Part shown: positions 48,650 through 63,433 of the stretch, piece after piece
Layout: every line of letters begins with the position of its first letter
How positions within the stretch are numbered: position 1 is the stretch's first letter
From: Auanema rhodensis
Taxonomy: Eukaryota; Nematoda; Chromadorea; Rhabditida; Rhabditidae
Assembly: GCA_964057225.1 (NCBI GenBank)
Contig: OZ059894.1
Span: 5,084,001-5,148,000, forward strand
Direction: 5' to 3'
DNA: 64,000 nt
Notes under the pieces: generated by a model
What the model was told of the DNA's origin: nothing
What the model saw: the letters and a program-made list of their open reading frames with translations, nothing else
Databases searched by the model: none
Position numbers and translations under genes: made by a program

Positions 48650-50761
48650 GATGTGCACTTGGTATGTAACTCGCTTCACGTGAAAGATGAAGAGATGCGG
48701 TTTCCAAAATTAGATTCCTCATGTCCATATCAGTCTAAAAACAAATTTTTATTAATATTGGTGCATGGTAACCATGACTTTAAAATTTACGTGAACTTTA
48801 ATTTATGCTAATCAAGTGTACACATGATGTGCACTTGGTATGTAACTCGCTTCACGTCAAAGATAAAGAGATGCGGTTTTCAAAATTAGATTCTTCATGT
48901 CCATATTAGTCTAAAAACGAATTTTTATTGATATTGATGCATGGTAACCATGACTTTGAAATTTACGTGAACTTTAATTTATGCTTATTAAGTGTACACG
49001 TGATGTGCACTTGGTATGTAACTCGCTTCACGTGAAAGATAAAGGGATGCGGTTTTCAAAATTAGATTCCTCATGTCCATATTAGTCTAAAAACGAATTT
49101 TTATTGATATTGGTGGATGGTAACCATGACTTTCAAATTTACGTGTACTTCAATTTATGCTAATTAAGTGTACACGTGATGTGCACTTGGTATGTAACTC
49201 GCTTCACGTCTAAGATAAAGAGATGCGGTTTTCAAAATTAGATTCCCGATGTCCATATTAGTCTAAAAACAAATTTTTGTTGATATTGGTGGATGGTAAC
49301 CATGACTTTCAAATTTACGTGAACTTCAATTTATGCTAATTAAGTGTACACGTGATGTGCACTTGGTATGTAACTCGCTTCAAGTCAAAGATAAAGAGAT
49401 GCGGTTTTCAAAATTAGATTCCCCATGTCCATATTAGTCTAAAAACAAATTTTTATTAATATTGGTGCATGGTAACCATGACTTTCAAATTTACGTGAAC
49501 TTCAATTTATGCTAATTAAGTGTACACGTGATGTGCACTTGGTATGTAACTCGCTTCAAGTCAAAGATAAAGAGATGCGGTTTTCAAAATTAGATTCCCC
49601 ATGTCCATATTAGTCTAAAAACAAATTTTTATTAATATTGGTGCATGGTAACCATGACTTTGAAATTTACGTGAACTTTAATTTATGCTAATTAAGTGTA
49701 CACATAATGTGCACTTGGTATGTAACTCGCTTCAAGTGAAAGATAAAGAGATGCGGTTTTCAAAATTAGATTTCGCATGTCCATATTAGTCTAAAAACAA
49801 ATTTTTATTGATATTGGTGCATGGTAACCATGACTTTAAAATTTACGTGAACTTTAATTTATGCTAATTAAGTGAACACATGATGTGCACTTGGTATGTA
49901 ACTCGCTTCACGTGAAAGATAAAGAGATGCGGTTTTCAAAATTAGATTCCTCATGTCCATATTAGTCTAAAAACAAATTTTTGTGGATATTGGTGGATGG
50001 TAACCATGACTTTCAAATTTACGTGAACTTCAATTTATGCTAATTAAGTGTACACGTGATGTGCACTTGGTACGTAATTCGCTTCAAGTCAAAGATAAAG
50101 AGATGCGGTTTTCAAAATTAGATTTCCCATGTCCATATTAGTCTAAAAACAAATTTTTATTAATATTGGTGCATGGTAACCATGACTTTAAAATTTACGT
50201 GAACTTTAATTTATGCTAATTAAGTGTACACGTGATGTGCACTTGGTATGTAACTCGCTTCAAGTGAAAGATAAAGAGATGCGGTTTTCAAAATTAGATT
50301 TCGCATGTCCATATTAGTCTAAAAACAAATTTTTATTGATATTGGTGCATGGTAACCATGACTTTAAAATTTACGTGAACTTTAATTTATGCTGATTAAG
50401 TGAACACATGATTTGCACTTGGTATGTAACTCGCTTCACGTGAAAGATAAAGAGATGCGGTTTTCAAAATTAGATTCCTCATGTCCATATTAGTCTAAAA
50501 ACAAATTTTTGTTGATATTGGTGGATGGTAACCATGACTTTCAAATTTATGTGTACTTCAATTTATGCTAATTAAGTGTACACGTGATGTGCACTTGGTA
50601 TGTAACTCGCTTCAAGTCAAAGATAAAGAGATGCGGTTTTCAAAATTAGATTTCGCATGTCCATATTAGTCTAAAAACAAATTTTTATTGATATTGATGC
50701 ATGGTAACCATGACTTTCAAATTTACGTGTACTTCAATTTATGCTAATTAAGTGTACACGT
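48650..50761 (+). repeat. Satellite B block, copy 3, with one inserted monomer
   Basis: Third copy of the eleven-monomer order, carrying one extra monomer around 49,350-49,640. After the insertion the offset to copy 2 grows from 5632 to 5808 bp (33 x 176). The extra monomer mixes markers (ATTAATATT with CTTTCAAA), as expected from a crossover between two subtypes. Another chimera (CGAATTTTTATTG with GGTGGATGG) is near 49,093. Confidence 0.78.
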
Positions 50762-53225
50762 GATGTGCACTTGGTATGTAACTCGCTTCACGTCAAAGAT
50801 AAAGAGATGCGGTTTTCAAAATTAGATTCCCGATGTCCATATTAGTCTAAAAACAAATTTTTGTTGATATTGGTGGATGGTAACCATGACTTTCAAATTT
50901 ACGTGAACTTCAATTTATGCTAATTAAGTGTACACGTGATGTGCACTTGGTACGTAATTCGCTTCAAGTCAAAGATAAAGAGATGCGGTTTTCAAAATTA
51001 GATTTCGCATGTCCATATTAGTCTAAAAACAAATTTTTATTGATATTGGTGCATGGTAACCATGACTTTAAAATTTACGTGAACTTTAATTTATGCTGAT
51101 TAAGTGAACACATGATGTGCACTTGGTATGTAACTCGCTTCACGTGAAAGATAAAGGGATGCGGTTTCCAAAATTAGATTCCTCATGTCCATATTAGTCT
51201 AAAAACGAATTTTTGTTGATATTGGTGGATGGTAACCATGACTTTCAAATTTACGTGTACTTCAATTTATGCTAATTAAGTGTACACGTGATGTGCACTT
51301 GGTATGTAACTCGCTTCACGTCAAAGATAAAGAGATGCGGTTTTCAAAATTAGATTCCCGATGTCCATATTAGTCTAAAAACAAATTTTTATTGATATTG
51401 GTGCATGGTAACCATGACTTTGAAATTTACGTGAACTTTAATTTATGCTAATTAAGTGTACACGTGATGTGCACTTGGTATGTAACTCGCTTCACGTGAA
51501 AGATGAAGAGATGCGGTTTTCAAAATTAGATTCCCCATGTCCATATTAGTCTAAAAACAAATTTTTGTTGATATTGGTGGATGGTAACCATGACTTTCAA
51601 ATTTACGTGAACTTCAATTTATGCTAATTAAGTGTACACGTGATGTGCACTTGGTATGTAACTCGCTTCAAGTCAAAGATAAAGAGATGCGGTTTTCAAA
51701 ATTAGATTCCCCATGTCCATATTAGTCTAAAAACAAATTTTTATTAATATTGGTGCATGGTAACCATGACTTTGAAATTTACGTGAACTTTAATTTATGC
51801 TAATTAAGTGTACACATAATGTGCACTTGGTATGTAACTCGCTTCAAGTGAAAGATAAAGAGATGCGGTTTTCAAAATTAGATTTCGCATGTCCATATTA
51901 GTCTAAAAACAAATTTTTGTTGATATTGGTGGATGGTAACCATGACTTTCAAATTTACGTGAACTTCAATTTATGCTAATTAAGTGTACACGTGATGTGC
52001 ACTTGGTATGTAACTCGCTTCAAGTCAAAGATAAAGAGATGCGGTTTTCAAAATTAGATTCCCCATGTCCATATTAGTCTAAAAACAAATTTTTATTAAT
52101 ATTGGTGCATGGTAACCATGACTTTGAAATTTACGTGAACTTTAATTTATGCTAATTAAGTGTACACATAATGTGCACTTGGTATGTAACTCGCTTCAAG
52201 TGAAAGATAAAGAGATGCGGTTTTCAAAATTAGATTTCGCATGTCCATATTAGTCTAAAAACAAATTTTTGTTGATATTGGTGGATGGTAACCATGACTT
52301 TCAAATTTACGTGAACTTCAATTTATGCTAATTAAGTGTACACATAATGTGCACTTGGTATGTAACTCGCTTCACGTGAAAGATAAAGAGATGCGGTTTT
52401 CAAAATTAGATTCCTCATGTCCATATTAGTCTAAAAACAAATTTTTGTTGATATTGGTGGATGGTAACCATGACTTTCAAATTTACGTGAACTTCAATTT
52501 ATGCTAATTAAGTGTACACGTGATGTGCACTTGGTACGTAATTCGCTTCAAGTCAAAGATAAAGAGATGCGGTTTTCAAAATTAGATTTCCCATGTCCAT
52601 ATTAGTCTAAAAACAAATTTTTATTTATATTGGTGCATGGTAACCATGACTTTAAAATTTACGTGAACTTTAATTTATGCTAATTAAGTGTACACGTGAT
52701 GTGCACTTGGTATGTAACTCGCTTCAAGTGAAAGATAAAGAGATGCGGTTTTCAAAATTAGATTTCGCATGTCCATATTAGTCTAAAAACAAATTTTTAT
52801 TGATATTGGTGCATGGTAACCATGACTTTAAAATTTACGTGAACTTTAATTTATGCTGATTGAGTGAACACATGATTTGCACTTGGTATGTAACTCGCTT
52901 CACGTGAAAGATAAAGAGATGCGGTTTTCAAAATTAGATTCCTCATGTCCATATTAGTCTAAAAACAAATTTTTGTTGATATTGGTGGATGGTAACCATG
53001 ACTTTCAAATTTACGTGTACTTCAATTTATGCTAATTAAGTGTACACGTGATGTGCACTTGGTATGTAACTCGCTTCACGTTAAAGATAAAGAGATGCGG
53101 TTTTCAAAATTAGATTCCCGATGTCCATGTTAGTCTAAAAACAAATTTTTGTTGATATTGGTGGATGGTAACCATGACTTTCAAATTTACGTGAACTTCA
53201 ATTTATGCTAATTAAGTGTACACGT

Positions 53226-54985
53226 GATGTGCACTTGGTACGTAATTCGCTTCAAGTCAAAGATAAAGAGATGCGGTTTTCAAAATTAGATTTCGCATGT
53301 CCATATTAGTCTAAAAACAAATTTTTATTGATATTGGTGCATGGTAACCATGACTTTAAAATTTACGTGAACTTTAATTTATGCTGATTAAGTGAACACA
53401 TGATGTGCACTTGGTATGTAACTCGCTTCACGTGAAAGATAAAGAGATGCGCTTTTCAAAATTAGATTCCTCATGTCCATATTAGTCTAAAAACGAATTT
53501 TTATTGATATTGATGCATGGTAACCATGACTTTGAAATTTACGTGAACTTTAATTTATGCTTATTAAGTGTACACGTGATGTGCACTTGGTATGTAACTC
53601 GCTTCACGTGAAAGATAAAGGGATGCGGTTTCCAAAATTAGATTCCTCATGTCCATATTAGTCTAAAAACAAATTTTTGTTGATATTGGTGGATGGTAAC
53701 CATGACTTTCAAATTTACGTGTACTTCAATTTATGCTAATTAAGTGTACACGTGATGTGCACTTGGTATGTAACTCGCTTCACGTCAAAGATAAAGAGAT
53801 GCGGTTTTCAAAATTAGATTCCCGATGTCCATATTAGTCTAAAAACAAATTTTTATTGATATTGGTGCATGGTAACCATGACTTTGAAATTTACGTGAAC
53901 TTTAATTTATGCTAATTAAGTGTACACGTGATGTGCACTTGGTATGTAACTCGCTTCACGTGAAAGATAAAGAGATGCGGTTTTCAAAATTAGATTTCGC
54001 ATGTCCATATTAGTCTTAAAACAAATTTTTATTGATATTGGTGCATGGTAACCATGACTTTGAAATTTACGTGAACTTTAATTTATGCTAATTAAGTGTA
54101 CACGTGATGTGCACTTGGTATGTAACTCGCTTCACGTGAAAGATGAAGAGATGCGGTTTTCAAAATTAGATTCCCCATGTCCATATTAGTCTTAAAACAA
54201 ATTTTTGTTGATATTGGTGAATGTTAACCATGACTTTCAAATTTACGTGAACTTCAATTTATGCTAATTAAGTGTACACGTGATGTGCACTTGGTATGTA
54301 ACTCGCTTCACGTCAAAGATAAAGAGATGCGGTTTTCAAAATTAGATTCCCGATGTCCATATTAGTCTAAAAACAAATTTTTGTTGATATTGGTGGATGG
54401 TAACCATGACTTTCAAATTTACGTGAACTTTAATTTATGCTAATTAAGTGTACACGTGATGTGCACTTGGTACGTAATTCGCTTCAAGTCAAAGATAAAG
54501 AGATGCGGTTTTCAAAATTAGATTTCCCATGTCCAGATTAGTCTAAAAACAAATTTTTATTAATATTGGTGCATGGTAACCATGACTTTAAAATTTACGT
54601 GAACTTTAATTTATGCTAATTAAGTGTACACGTGATGTGCACTTGGTATGTAACTCGCTTCAAGTGAAAGATAAAGAGATGCGGTTTTCAAAATTAGATT
54701 TCGCATGTCCATATTAGTCTTAAAACAAATTTTTATTGATATTGGTGCATGGTAACCATGACTTTAAAATTTACGTGAACTTTAATTTATGCTAATTAAG
54801 TGAACACATGATGTGCACTTGGTATGTAACTCGCTTCACGTGAAAGATAAAGAGATGCGGTTTTCAAAATTAGATTCCTCATGTCCATTTTAGTCTAAAA
54901 ACGAATTTTTATTGATATTGATGCATGGTAACCATGACTTTGAAATTTACGTGAACTTTAATTTATGCTTATTAAGTGTACACGT
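53226..54985 (+). repeat. Satellite B ten-monomer duplication, copy 1 (2992-bp offset)
   Basis: Ten monomers in the same order recur at 56218-57977. Shared rare variants are GCGCTTTTCAAA (53449/56441), AGTCTTAAAACAAA, GGTGAATGTTAACC, GTCCAGATTAG and GTCCATTTTA. The offset is exactly 17 x 176 bp. Parts of the same set also recur in between (55,350-56,200). Confidence 0.82.
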
Positions 54986-56217
54986 GATGTGCACTTGGTA
55001 TGTAACTCGCTTCACGTAAAAGATAAAGGGATGCGGTTTCCAAAATTAGATTCCCGATGTCCATATTAGTCTAAAAACAAATTTTTATTGATATTGGTGC
55101 ATGGTAACCATGACTTTGAAATTTACGTAAACTTTAATTTATGCTAATTAAGTGTACACGTGATGTGCACTTGGTACGTAATTCGCTTCAAGTCAAAGAT
55201 AAAGAGATGCGGTTTTCAAAATTAGATTCCCCATGTCCATATTAGTCTAAAAACAAATTTTTATTGATATTGGTGCATGGTAACCATGACTTTGAAATTT
55301 ACGTGAACTTTAATTTATGCTAATTAAGTGTACACGTGATGTGCACTTGGTATGTAACTCGCTTCACGTGAAAGATAAAGAGATGCGGTTTTCAAAATTA
55401 GATTTCGCATGTCCATATTAGTCTTAAAACAAATTTTTATTGATATTGGTGCATGGTAACCATGACTTTGAAATTTACGTGAACTTTAATTTATGCTAAT
55501 TAAGTGTACACGTGATGTGCACTTGGTATGTAACTCGCTTCACGTGAAAGATGAAGAGATGCGGTTTTCAAAATTAGATTCCCCATGTCCATATTAGTCT
55601 TAAAACAAATTTTTGTTGATATTGGTGAATGTTAACCATGACTTTCAAATTTACGTGAACTTCAATTTATGCTAATTAAGTGTACACGTGATGTGCACTT
55701 GGTACGTAATTCGCTTCAAGTCAAAGATAAAGAGATGCGGTTTTCAAAATTAGATTTCGCATGTCCATATTAGTCTAAAAACAAATTTTTATTGATATTG
55801 GTGCATGGTAACCATGACTTTAAAATTTACGTGAACTTTAATTTATGCTAATTAAGTGTACACGTGATGTGCACTTGGTATGTAACTCGCTTCACGTGAA
55901 AGATAAAGAGATGCGGTTTTCAAAATTAGATTTCGCATGTCCATATTAGTCTTAAAACAAATTTTTATTGATATTGGTGCATGGTAACCATGACTTTGAA
56001 ATTTACGTGAACTTTAATTTATGCTAATTAAGTGTACACGTGATGTGCACTTGGTATGTAACTCGCTTCACGTGAAAGATGAAGAGATGCGGTTTTCAAA
56101 ATTAGATTCCCCATGTCCATATTAGTCTTAAAACAAATTTTTGTTGATATTGGTGAATGTTAACCATGACTTTCAAATTTACGTGAACTTCAATTTATGC
56201 TAATTAAGTGTACACGT

Positions 56218-57977
56218 GATGTGCACTTGGTACGTAATTCGCTTCAAGTCAAAGATAAAGAGATGCGGTTTTCAAAATTAGATTTCGCATGTCCATATTA
56301 GTCTAAAAACAAATTTTTATTGATATTGGTGCATGGTAACCATGACTTTAAAATTTACGTGAACTTTAATTTATGCTGATTAAGTGAACACATGATGTGC
56401 ACTTGGTATGTAACTCGCTTCACGTGAAAGATAAAGAGATGCGCTTTTCAAAATTAGATTCCTCATGTCCATATTAGTCTAAAAACGAATTTTTATTGAT
56501 ATTGATGCATGGTAACCATGACTTTGAAATTTACGTGAACTTTAATTTATGCTTATTAAGTGTACACGTGATGTGCACTTGGTATGTAACTCGCTTCACG
56601 TGAAAGATAAAGGGATGCGGTTTCCAAAATTAGATTCCTCATGTCCATATTAGTCTAAAAACAAATTTTTGTTGATATTGGTGGATGGTAACCATGACTT
56701 TCAAATTTACGTGTACTTCAATTTATGCTAATTAAGTGTACACGTGATGTGCACTTGGTATGTAACTCGCTTCACGTCAAAGATAAAGAGATGCGGTTTT
56801 CAAAATTAGATTCCCGATGTCCATATTAGTCTAAAAACAAATTTTTATTGATATTGGTGCATGGTAACCATGACTTTGAAATTTACGTGAACTTTAATTT
56901 ATGCTAATTAAGTGTACACGTGATGTGCACTTGGTATGTAACTCGCTTCACGTGAAAGATAAAGAGATGCGGTTTTCAAAATTAGATTTCGCATGTCCAT
57001 ATTAGTCTTAAAACAAATTTTTATTGATATTGGTGCATGGTAACCATGACTTTGAAATTTACGTGAACTTTAATTTATGCTAATTAAGTGTACACGTGAT
57101 GTGCACTTGGTATGTAACTCGCTTCACGTGAAAGATGAAGAGATGCGGTTTTCAAAATTAGATTCCCCATGTCCATATTAGTCTTAAAACAAATTTTTGT
57201 TGATATTGGTGAATGTTAACCATGACTTTCAAATTTACGTGAACTTCAATTTATGCTAATTAAGTGTACACGTGATGTGCACTTGGTATGTAACTCGCTT
57301 CACGTCAAAGATAAAGAGATGCGGTTTTCAAAATTAGATTCCCGATGTCCATATTAGTCTAAAAACAAATTTTTGTTGATATTGGTGGATGGTAACCATG
57401 ACTTTCAAATTTACGTGAACTTTAATTTATGCTAATTAAGTGTACACGTGATGTGCACTTGGTACGTAATTCGCTTCAAGTCAAAGATAAAGAGATGCGG
57501 TTTTCAAAATTAGATTTCCCATGTCCAGATTAGTCTAAAAACAAATTTTTATTAATATTGGTGCATGGTAACCATGACTTTAAAATTTACGTGAACTTTA
57601 ATTTATGCTAATTAAGTGTACACGTGATGTGCACTTGGTATGTAACTCGCTTCAAGTGAAAGATAAAGAGATGCGGTTTTCAAAATTAGATTTCGCATGT
57701 CCATATTAGTCTTAAAACAAATTTTTATTGATATTGGTGCATGGTAACCATGACTTTAAAATTTACGTGAACTTTAATTTATGCTAATTAAGTGAACACA
57801 TGATGTGCACTTGGTATGTAACTCGCTTCACGTGAAAGATAAAGAGATGCGGTTTTCAAAATTAGATTCCTCATGTCCATTTTAATCTAAAAACGAATTT
57901 TTATTGATATTGATGCATGGTAACCATGACTTTGAAATTTACGTGAACTTTAATTTATGCTAATTAAGTGTACACAT
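56218..57977 (+). repeat. Satellite B ten-monomer duplication, copy 2 (2992-bp offset)
   Basis: Second copy of the block at 53226. One new difference is TTTTAATCT in place of TTTTAGTCT near 57,883. That new variant is carried into a further copy near 58,587, which dates the later duplication after this change. Confidence 0.82.
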
Positions 57978-59209
57978 GATGTGCACTTGGTATGTAACTC
58001 GCTTCACGTCAAAGATAAAGAGATGCGGTTTTCAAAATTAGATTCCCCATGTCCATATTAGTCTAAAAACAAATTTTTATTAATATTGGTGCATGGTAAC
58101 CATGACTTTAAAATTTACGTGAACTTTAATTTATGCTAATTAAGTGTACACATGATGTGCACTTGGTACGTAATTCGCTTCAAGTCAAAGATAAAGAGAT
58201 GCGGTTTTCAAAATTAGATTTCCCATGTCCAGATTAGTCTAAAAACAAATTTTTATTAATATTGGTGCATGGTAACCATGACTTTAAAATTTACGTGAAC
58301 TTTAATTTATGCTAATTAAGTGTACACGTGATGTGCACTTGGTATGTAACTCGCTTCAAGTGAAAGATAAAGAGATGCGGTTTTCAAAATTAGATTTCGC
58401 ATGTCCATATTAGTCTTAAAACAAATTTTTATTGATATTGGTGCATGGTAACCATGACTTTAAAATTTACGTGAACTTTAATTTATGCTAATTAAGTGAA
58501 CACATGATGTGCACTTGGTATGTAACTCGCTTCACGTGAAAGATAAAGAGATGCGGTTTTCAAAATTAGATTCCTCATGTCCATTTTAATCTAAAAACGA
58601 ATTTTTATTGATATTGATGCATGGTAACCATGACTTTGAAATTTACGTGAACTTTAATTTATGCTTATTAAGTGTACACGTGATGTGCACTTGGTATGTA
58701 ACTCGCTTCACGTAAAAGATAAAGGGATGCGGTTTCCAAAATTAGATTCCCGATGTCCATATTAGTCTAAAAACAAATTTTTATTGATATTGGTGCATGG
58801 TAACCATGACTTTGAAATTTACGTAAACTTTAATTTATGCTAATTAAGTGTACACGTGATGTGCACTTGGTACGTAATTCGCTTCAAGTCAAAGATAAAG
58901 AGATGCGGTTTTCAAAATTAGATTCCCCATGTCCATATTAGTCTAAAAACAAATTTTTATTGATATTGGTGCATGGTAACCATGACTTTGAAATTTACGT
59001 GAACTTTAATTTATGCTAATTAAGTGTACACGTGATGTGCACTTGGTATGTAACTCGCTTCACGTGAAAGATGAAGAGATGCGGTTTTCAAAATTAGATT
59101 TCCCATGTCCATATTAGTCTAAAAACAAATTTTTATTAAAATTGGTGCATGGTAACCATGACTTTAAAATTTACGTGAACTTTAATTTATGCTAATTAAG
59201 TGTACACGT

Positions 59210-60969
59210 GATGTGCACTTGGTATGTAACTCGCTTCAAGTGAAAGATAAAGAGATGCGGTTTTCAAAATTAGATTTCGCATGTCCATATTAGTCTAAAA
59301 ACGAATTTTTATTGATATTGATGCATGGTAACCATGACTTTGAAATTTACGTGAACTTTAATTTATGCTAATTAAGTGTACACATAATGTGCACTTGGTA
59401 TGTAACTCGCTTCAAGTGAAAGATAAAGAGATGCGGTTTTCAAAATTAGATTTCGCATGTCCATATTAGTCTAAAAACGAATTTTTATTGATATTGATGC
59501 ATGGTAACCATGACTTTGAAATTTACGTGAACTTTAATTTATGCTTATTAAGTGTACACGTGATGTGCACTTGGTATGTAACTCGCTTCACGTGAAAGAT
59601 AAAGGGATGCGGTTTCCAAAATTAGATTCCCGATGTCCATATTAGTCTAAAAACAAATTTTTATTGATATTGGTGCATGGTAACCATGACTTTGAAATTT
59701 ACGTAAACTTTAATTTATGCTAATTAAGTGTACACGTGATGTGCACTTGGTACGTAATTCGCTTCAAGTCAAAGATAAAGAGATGCGGTTTTCAAAATTA
59801 GATTCCCCATGTCCATATTAGTCTAAAAACAAATTTTTGTTGATATTGGTGGATGGTAACCATGACTTTCAAATTTACGTGAACTTCAATTTATGCTAAT
59901 TAAGTGTACACGTGATGTGCACTTGGTATGTAACTCGCTTCAAGTGAAAGATAAAGAGATGCGGTTTCCAAAATTAGATTCCTCATGTCCATATTAGTCT
60001 AAAAACAAATTTTTGTTGATATTGGTGGATGGTAACCATGACTTTCAAATTTACGTGTACTTCAATTTATGCTTATTAAGTGTACACGTGATGTGCACTT
60101 GGTATGTAACTCGCTTCACGTGAAAGATAAAGGGATGCGGTTTCCAAAATTAGATTCCCGATGTCCATATTAGTCTAAAAACAAATTTTTATTGATATTG
60201 GTGCATGGTAACCATGACTTTGAAATTTACGTAAACTTTAATTTATGCTAATTAAGTGTACACGTGATGTGCACTTGGTACGTAATTCGCTTCAAGTCAA
60301 AGATAAAGAGATGCGGTTTTCAAAATTAGATTCCCCATGTCCATATTAGTCTAAAAACAAATTTTTGTTGATATTGGTGGATGGTAACCATGACTTTCAA
60401 ATTTACGTGAACTTCAATTTATGCTAATTAAGTGTACACGTGATGTGCACTTGGTATGTAACTCGCTTCAAGTCAAAGATAAAGAGATGCGGTTTTCAAA
60501 ATTAGATTCCCCATGTCCATATTAGTCTAAAAACAAATTTTTATTAATATTGGTGCATGGTAACCATGACTTTGAAATTTACGTGAACTTTAATTTATGC
60601 TAATTAAGTGTACACATAATGTGCACTTGGTATGTAACTCGCTTCAAGTGAAAGATAAAGAGATGCGGTTTTTAAAATTAGATTTCGCATGTCCATATTA
60701 GTCTAAAAACAAATTTTTATTGATATTGGTGCATGGTAACCATGACTTTAAAATTTACGTGAACTTTAATTTATGCTAATTAAGTGAACACATGATGTGC
60801 ACTTGGTATGTAACTCGCTTCACGTGAAAGATAAAGAGATGCGGTTTTCAAAATTAGATTCCTCATGTCCATATTAGTCTAAAAACGAATTTTTATTGAT
60901 ATTGATGCATGGTAACCATGACTTTGAAATTTACGTGAACTTTAATTTATGCTAATTAAGTGTACACAT
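59210..60969 (+). repeat. Satellite B ten-monomer duplication, copy 1 (2464-bp offset)
   Basis: Ten monomers recur at 61674-63433, offset by 14 x 176 bp. Shared markers in order are ACGTAAACTTTAA (59,701 and 60,229 against 62,165 and 62,693) and GCGGTTTTTAAAATT (60,667 against 63,131). A 528-bp repeat is nested inside. Confidence 0.82.
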
Positions 60970-61673
60970 AATGTGCACTTGGTATGTAACTCGCTTCAAG
61001 TGAAAGATAAAGAGATGCGGTTTTTAAAATTAGATTTCGCATGTCCATATTAGTCTAAAAACAAATTTTTATTGATATTGGTGCATGGTAACCATGACTT
61101 TAAAATTTACGTGAACTTTAATTTATGCTAATTAAGTGAACACATGATGTGCACTTGGTATGTAACTCGCTTCACGTGAAAGATAAAGAGATGCGGTTTT
61201 CAAAATTAGATTCCTCATGTCCATATTAGTCTAAAAACGAATTTTTATTGATATTGATGCATGGTAACCATGACTTTAAAATTTACGTGAACTTTAATTT
61301 ATGCTAATTAAGTGAACACATGATGTGCACTTGGTATGTAACTCGCTTCACGTGAAAGATAAAGAGATGCGGTTTTCAAAATTAGATTCCTCATGTCCAT
61401 ATTAGTCTAAAAACGAATTTTTATTGATATTGATGCATGGTAACCATGAATTTGAAATTTACGTGAACTTTAATTTATGCTAATTAAGTGTACACATGAT
61501 GTGCACTTGGTATGTAACTCGCTTCAAGTGAAAGATAAAGAGATGCGGTTTTCAAAATTAGATTTCGCATGTCCATATTAGTCTACAAACAAATTTTTAT
61601 TGATATTGGTGCATGGTAACCATGACTTTAAAATTTACGTGAACTTTAATTTATGCTAATTAAGTGTACACGT

Positions 61674-63433
61674 GATGTGCACTTGGTATGTAACTCGCTT
61701 CAAGTGAAAGATAAAGAGATGCGGTTTTCAAAATTAGATTTCGCATGTCCATATTAGTCTAAAAACGAATTTTTATTGATATTGATGCATGGTAACCATG
61801 ACTTTGAAATTTACGTGAACTTTAATTTATGCTAATTAAGTGTACACATAATGTGCACTTGGTATGTAACTCGCTTCAAGTGAAAGATAAAGAGATGCGG
61901 TTTTCAAAATTAGATTTCGCATGTCCATATTAGTCTAAAAACGAATTTTTATTGATATTGATGCATGGTAACCATGACTTTGAAATTTACGTGAACTTTA
62001 ATTTATGCTTATTAAGTGTACACGTGATGTGCACTTGGTATGTAACTCGCTTCACGTGAAAGATAAAGGGATGCGGTTTCCAAAATTAGATTCCCGATGT
62101 CCATATTAGTCTAAAAACAAATTTTTATTGATATTGGTGCATGGTAACCATGACTTTGAAATTTACGTAAACTTTAATTTATGCTAATTAAGTGTACACG
62201 TGATGTGCACTTGGTACGTAATTCACTTCAAGTCAAAGATAAAGAGATGCGGTTTTCAAAATTAGATTCCCCATGTCCATATTAGTCTAAAAACAAATTT
62301 TTGTTGATATTGGTGGATGGTAACCATGACTTTCAAATTTACGTGAACTTCAATTTATGCTAATTAAGTGTACACGTGATGTGCACTTGGTATGTAACTC
62401 GCTTCAAGTGAAAGATAAAGAGATGCGGTTTCCAAAATTAGATTCCTCATGTCCATATTAGTCTAAAAACAAATTTTTGTTGATATTGGTGGATGGTAAC
62501 CATGACTTTCAAATTTACGTGTACTTCAATTTATGCTTATTAAGTGTACACGTGATGTGCACTTGGTATGTAACTCGCTTCACGTGAAAGATAAAGGGAT
62601 GCGGTTTCCAAAATTAGATTCCCGATGTCCATATTAGTCTAAAAACAAATTTTTATTGATATTGGTGCATGGTAACCATGACTTTGAAATTTACGTAAAC
62701 TTTAATTTATGCTAATTAAGTGTACACGTGATGTGCACTTGGTACGTAATTCGCTTCAAGTCAAAGATAAAGAGATGCGGTTTTCAAAATTAGATTCCCC
62801 ATGTCCATATTAGTCTAAAAACAAATTTTTGTTGATATTGGTGGATGGTAACCATGACTTTCAAATTTACGTGAACTTCAATTTATGCTAATTAAGTGTA
62901 CACGTGATGTGCACTTGGTATGTAACTCGCTTCAAGTCAAAGATAAAGAGATGCGGTTTTCAAAATTAGATTCCCCATGTCCATATTAGTCTAAAAACAA
63001 ATTTTTATTAATATTGGTGCATGGTAACCATGACTTTGAAATTTACGTGAACTTTAATTTATGCTAATTAAGTGTACACATAATGTGCACTTGGTATGTA
63101 ACTCGCTTCAAGTGAAAGATAAAGAGATGCGGTTTTTAAAATTAGATTTCGCATGTCCATATTAGTCTAAAAACAAATTTTTATTGATATTGGTGCATGG
63201 TAACCATGACTTTAAAATTTACGTGAACTTTAATTTATGCTAATTAAGTGAACACATGATGTGCACTTGGTATGTAACTCGCTTCACGTGAAAGATAAAG
63301 AGATGCGGTTTTCAAAATTAGATTCCTCATGTCCATATTAGTCTAAAAACGAATTTTTATTGATATTGATGCATGGTAACCATGACTTTGAAATTTACGT
63401 GAACTTTAATTTATGCTTATTAAGTGTACACGT
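61674..63433 (+). repeat. Satellite B ten-monomer duplication, copy 2 (2464-bp offset)
   Basis: Second copy of the block at 59210-60969, with a private change GTAATTCACTTC near 62,219. The last monomer ends GCTTATTAAG instead of GCTAATTAAG, which marks the edge of the duplication. Confidence 0.82.
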
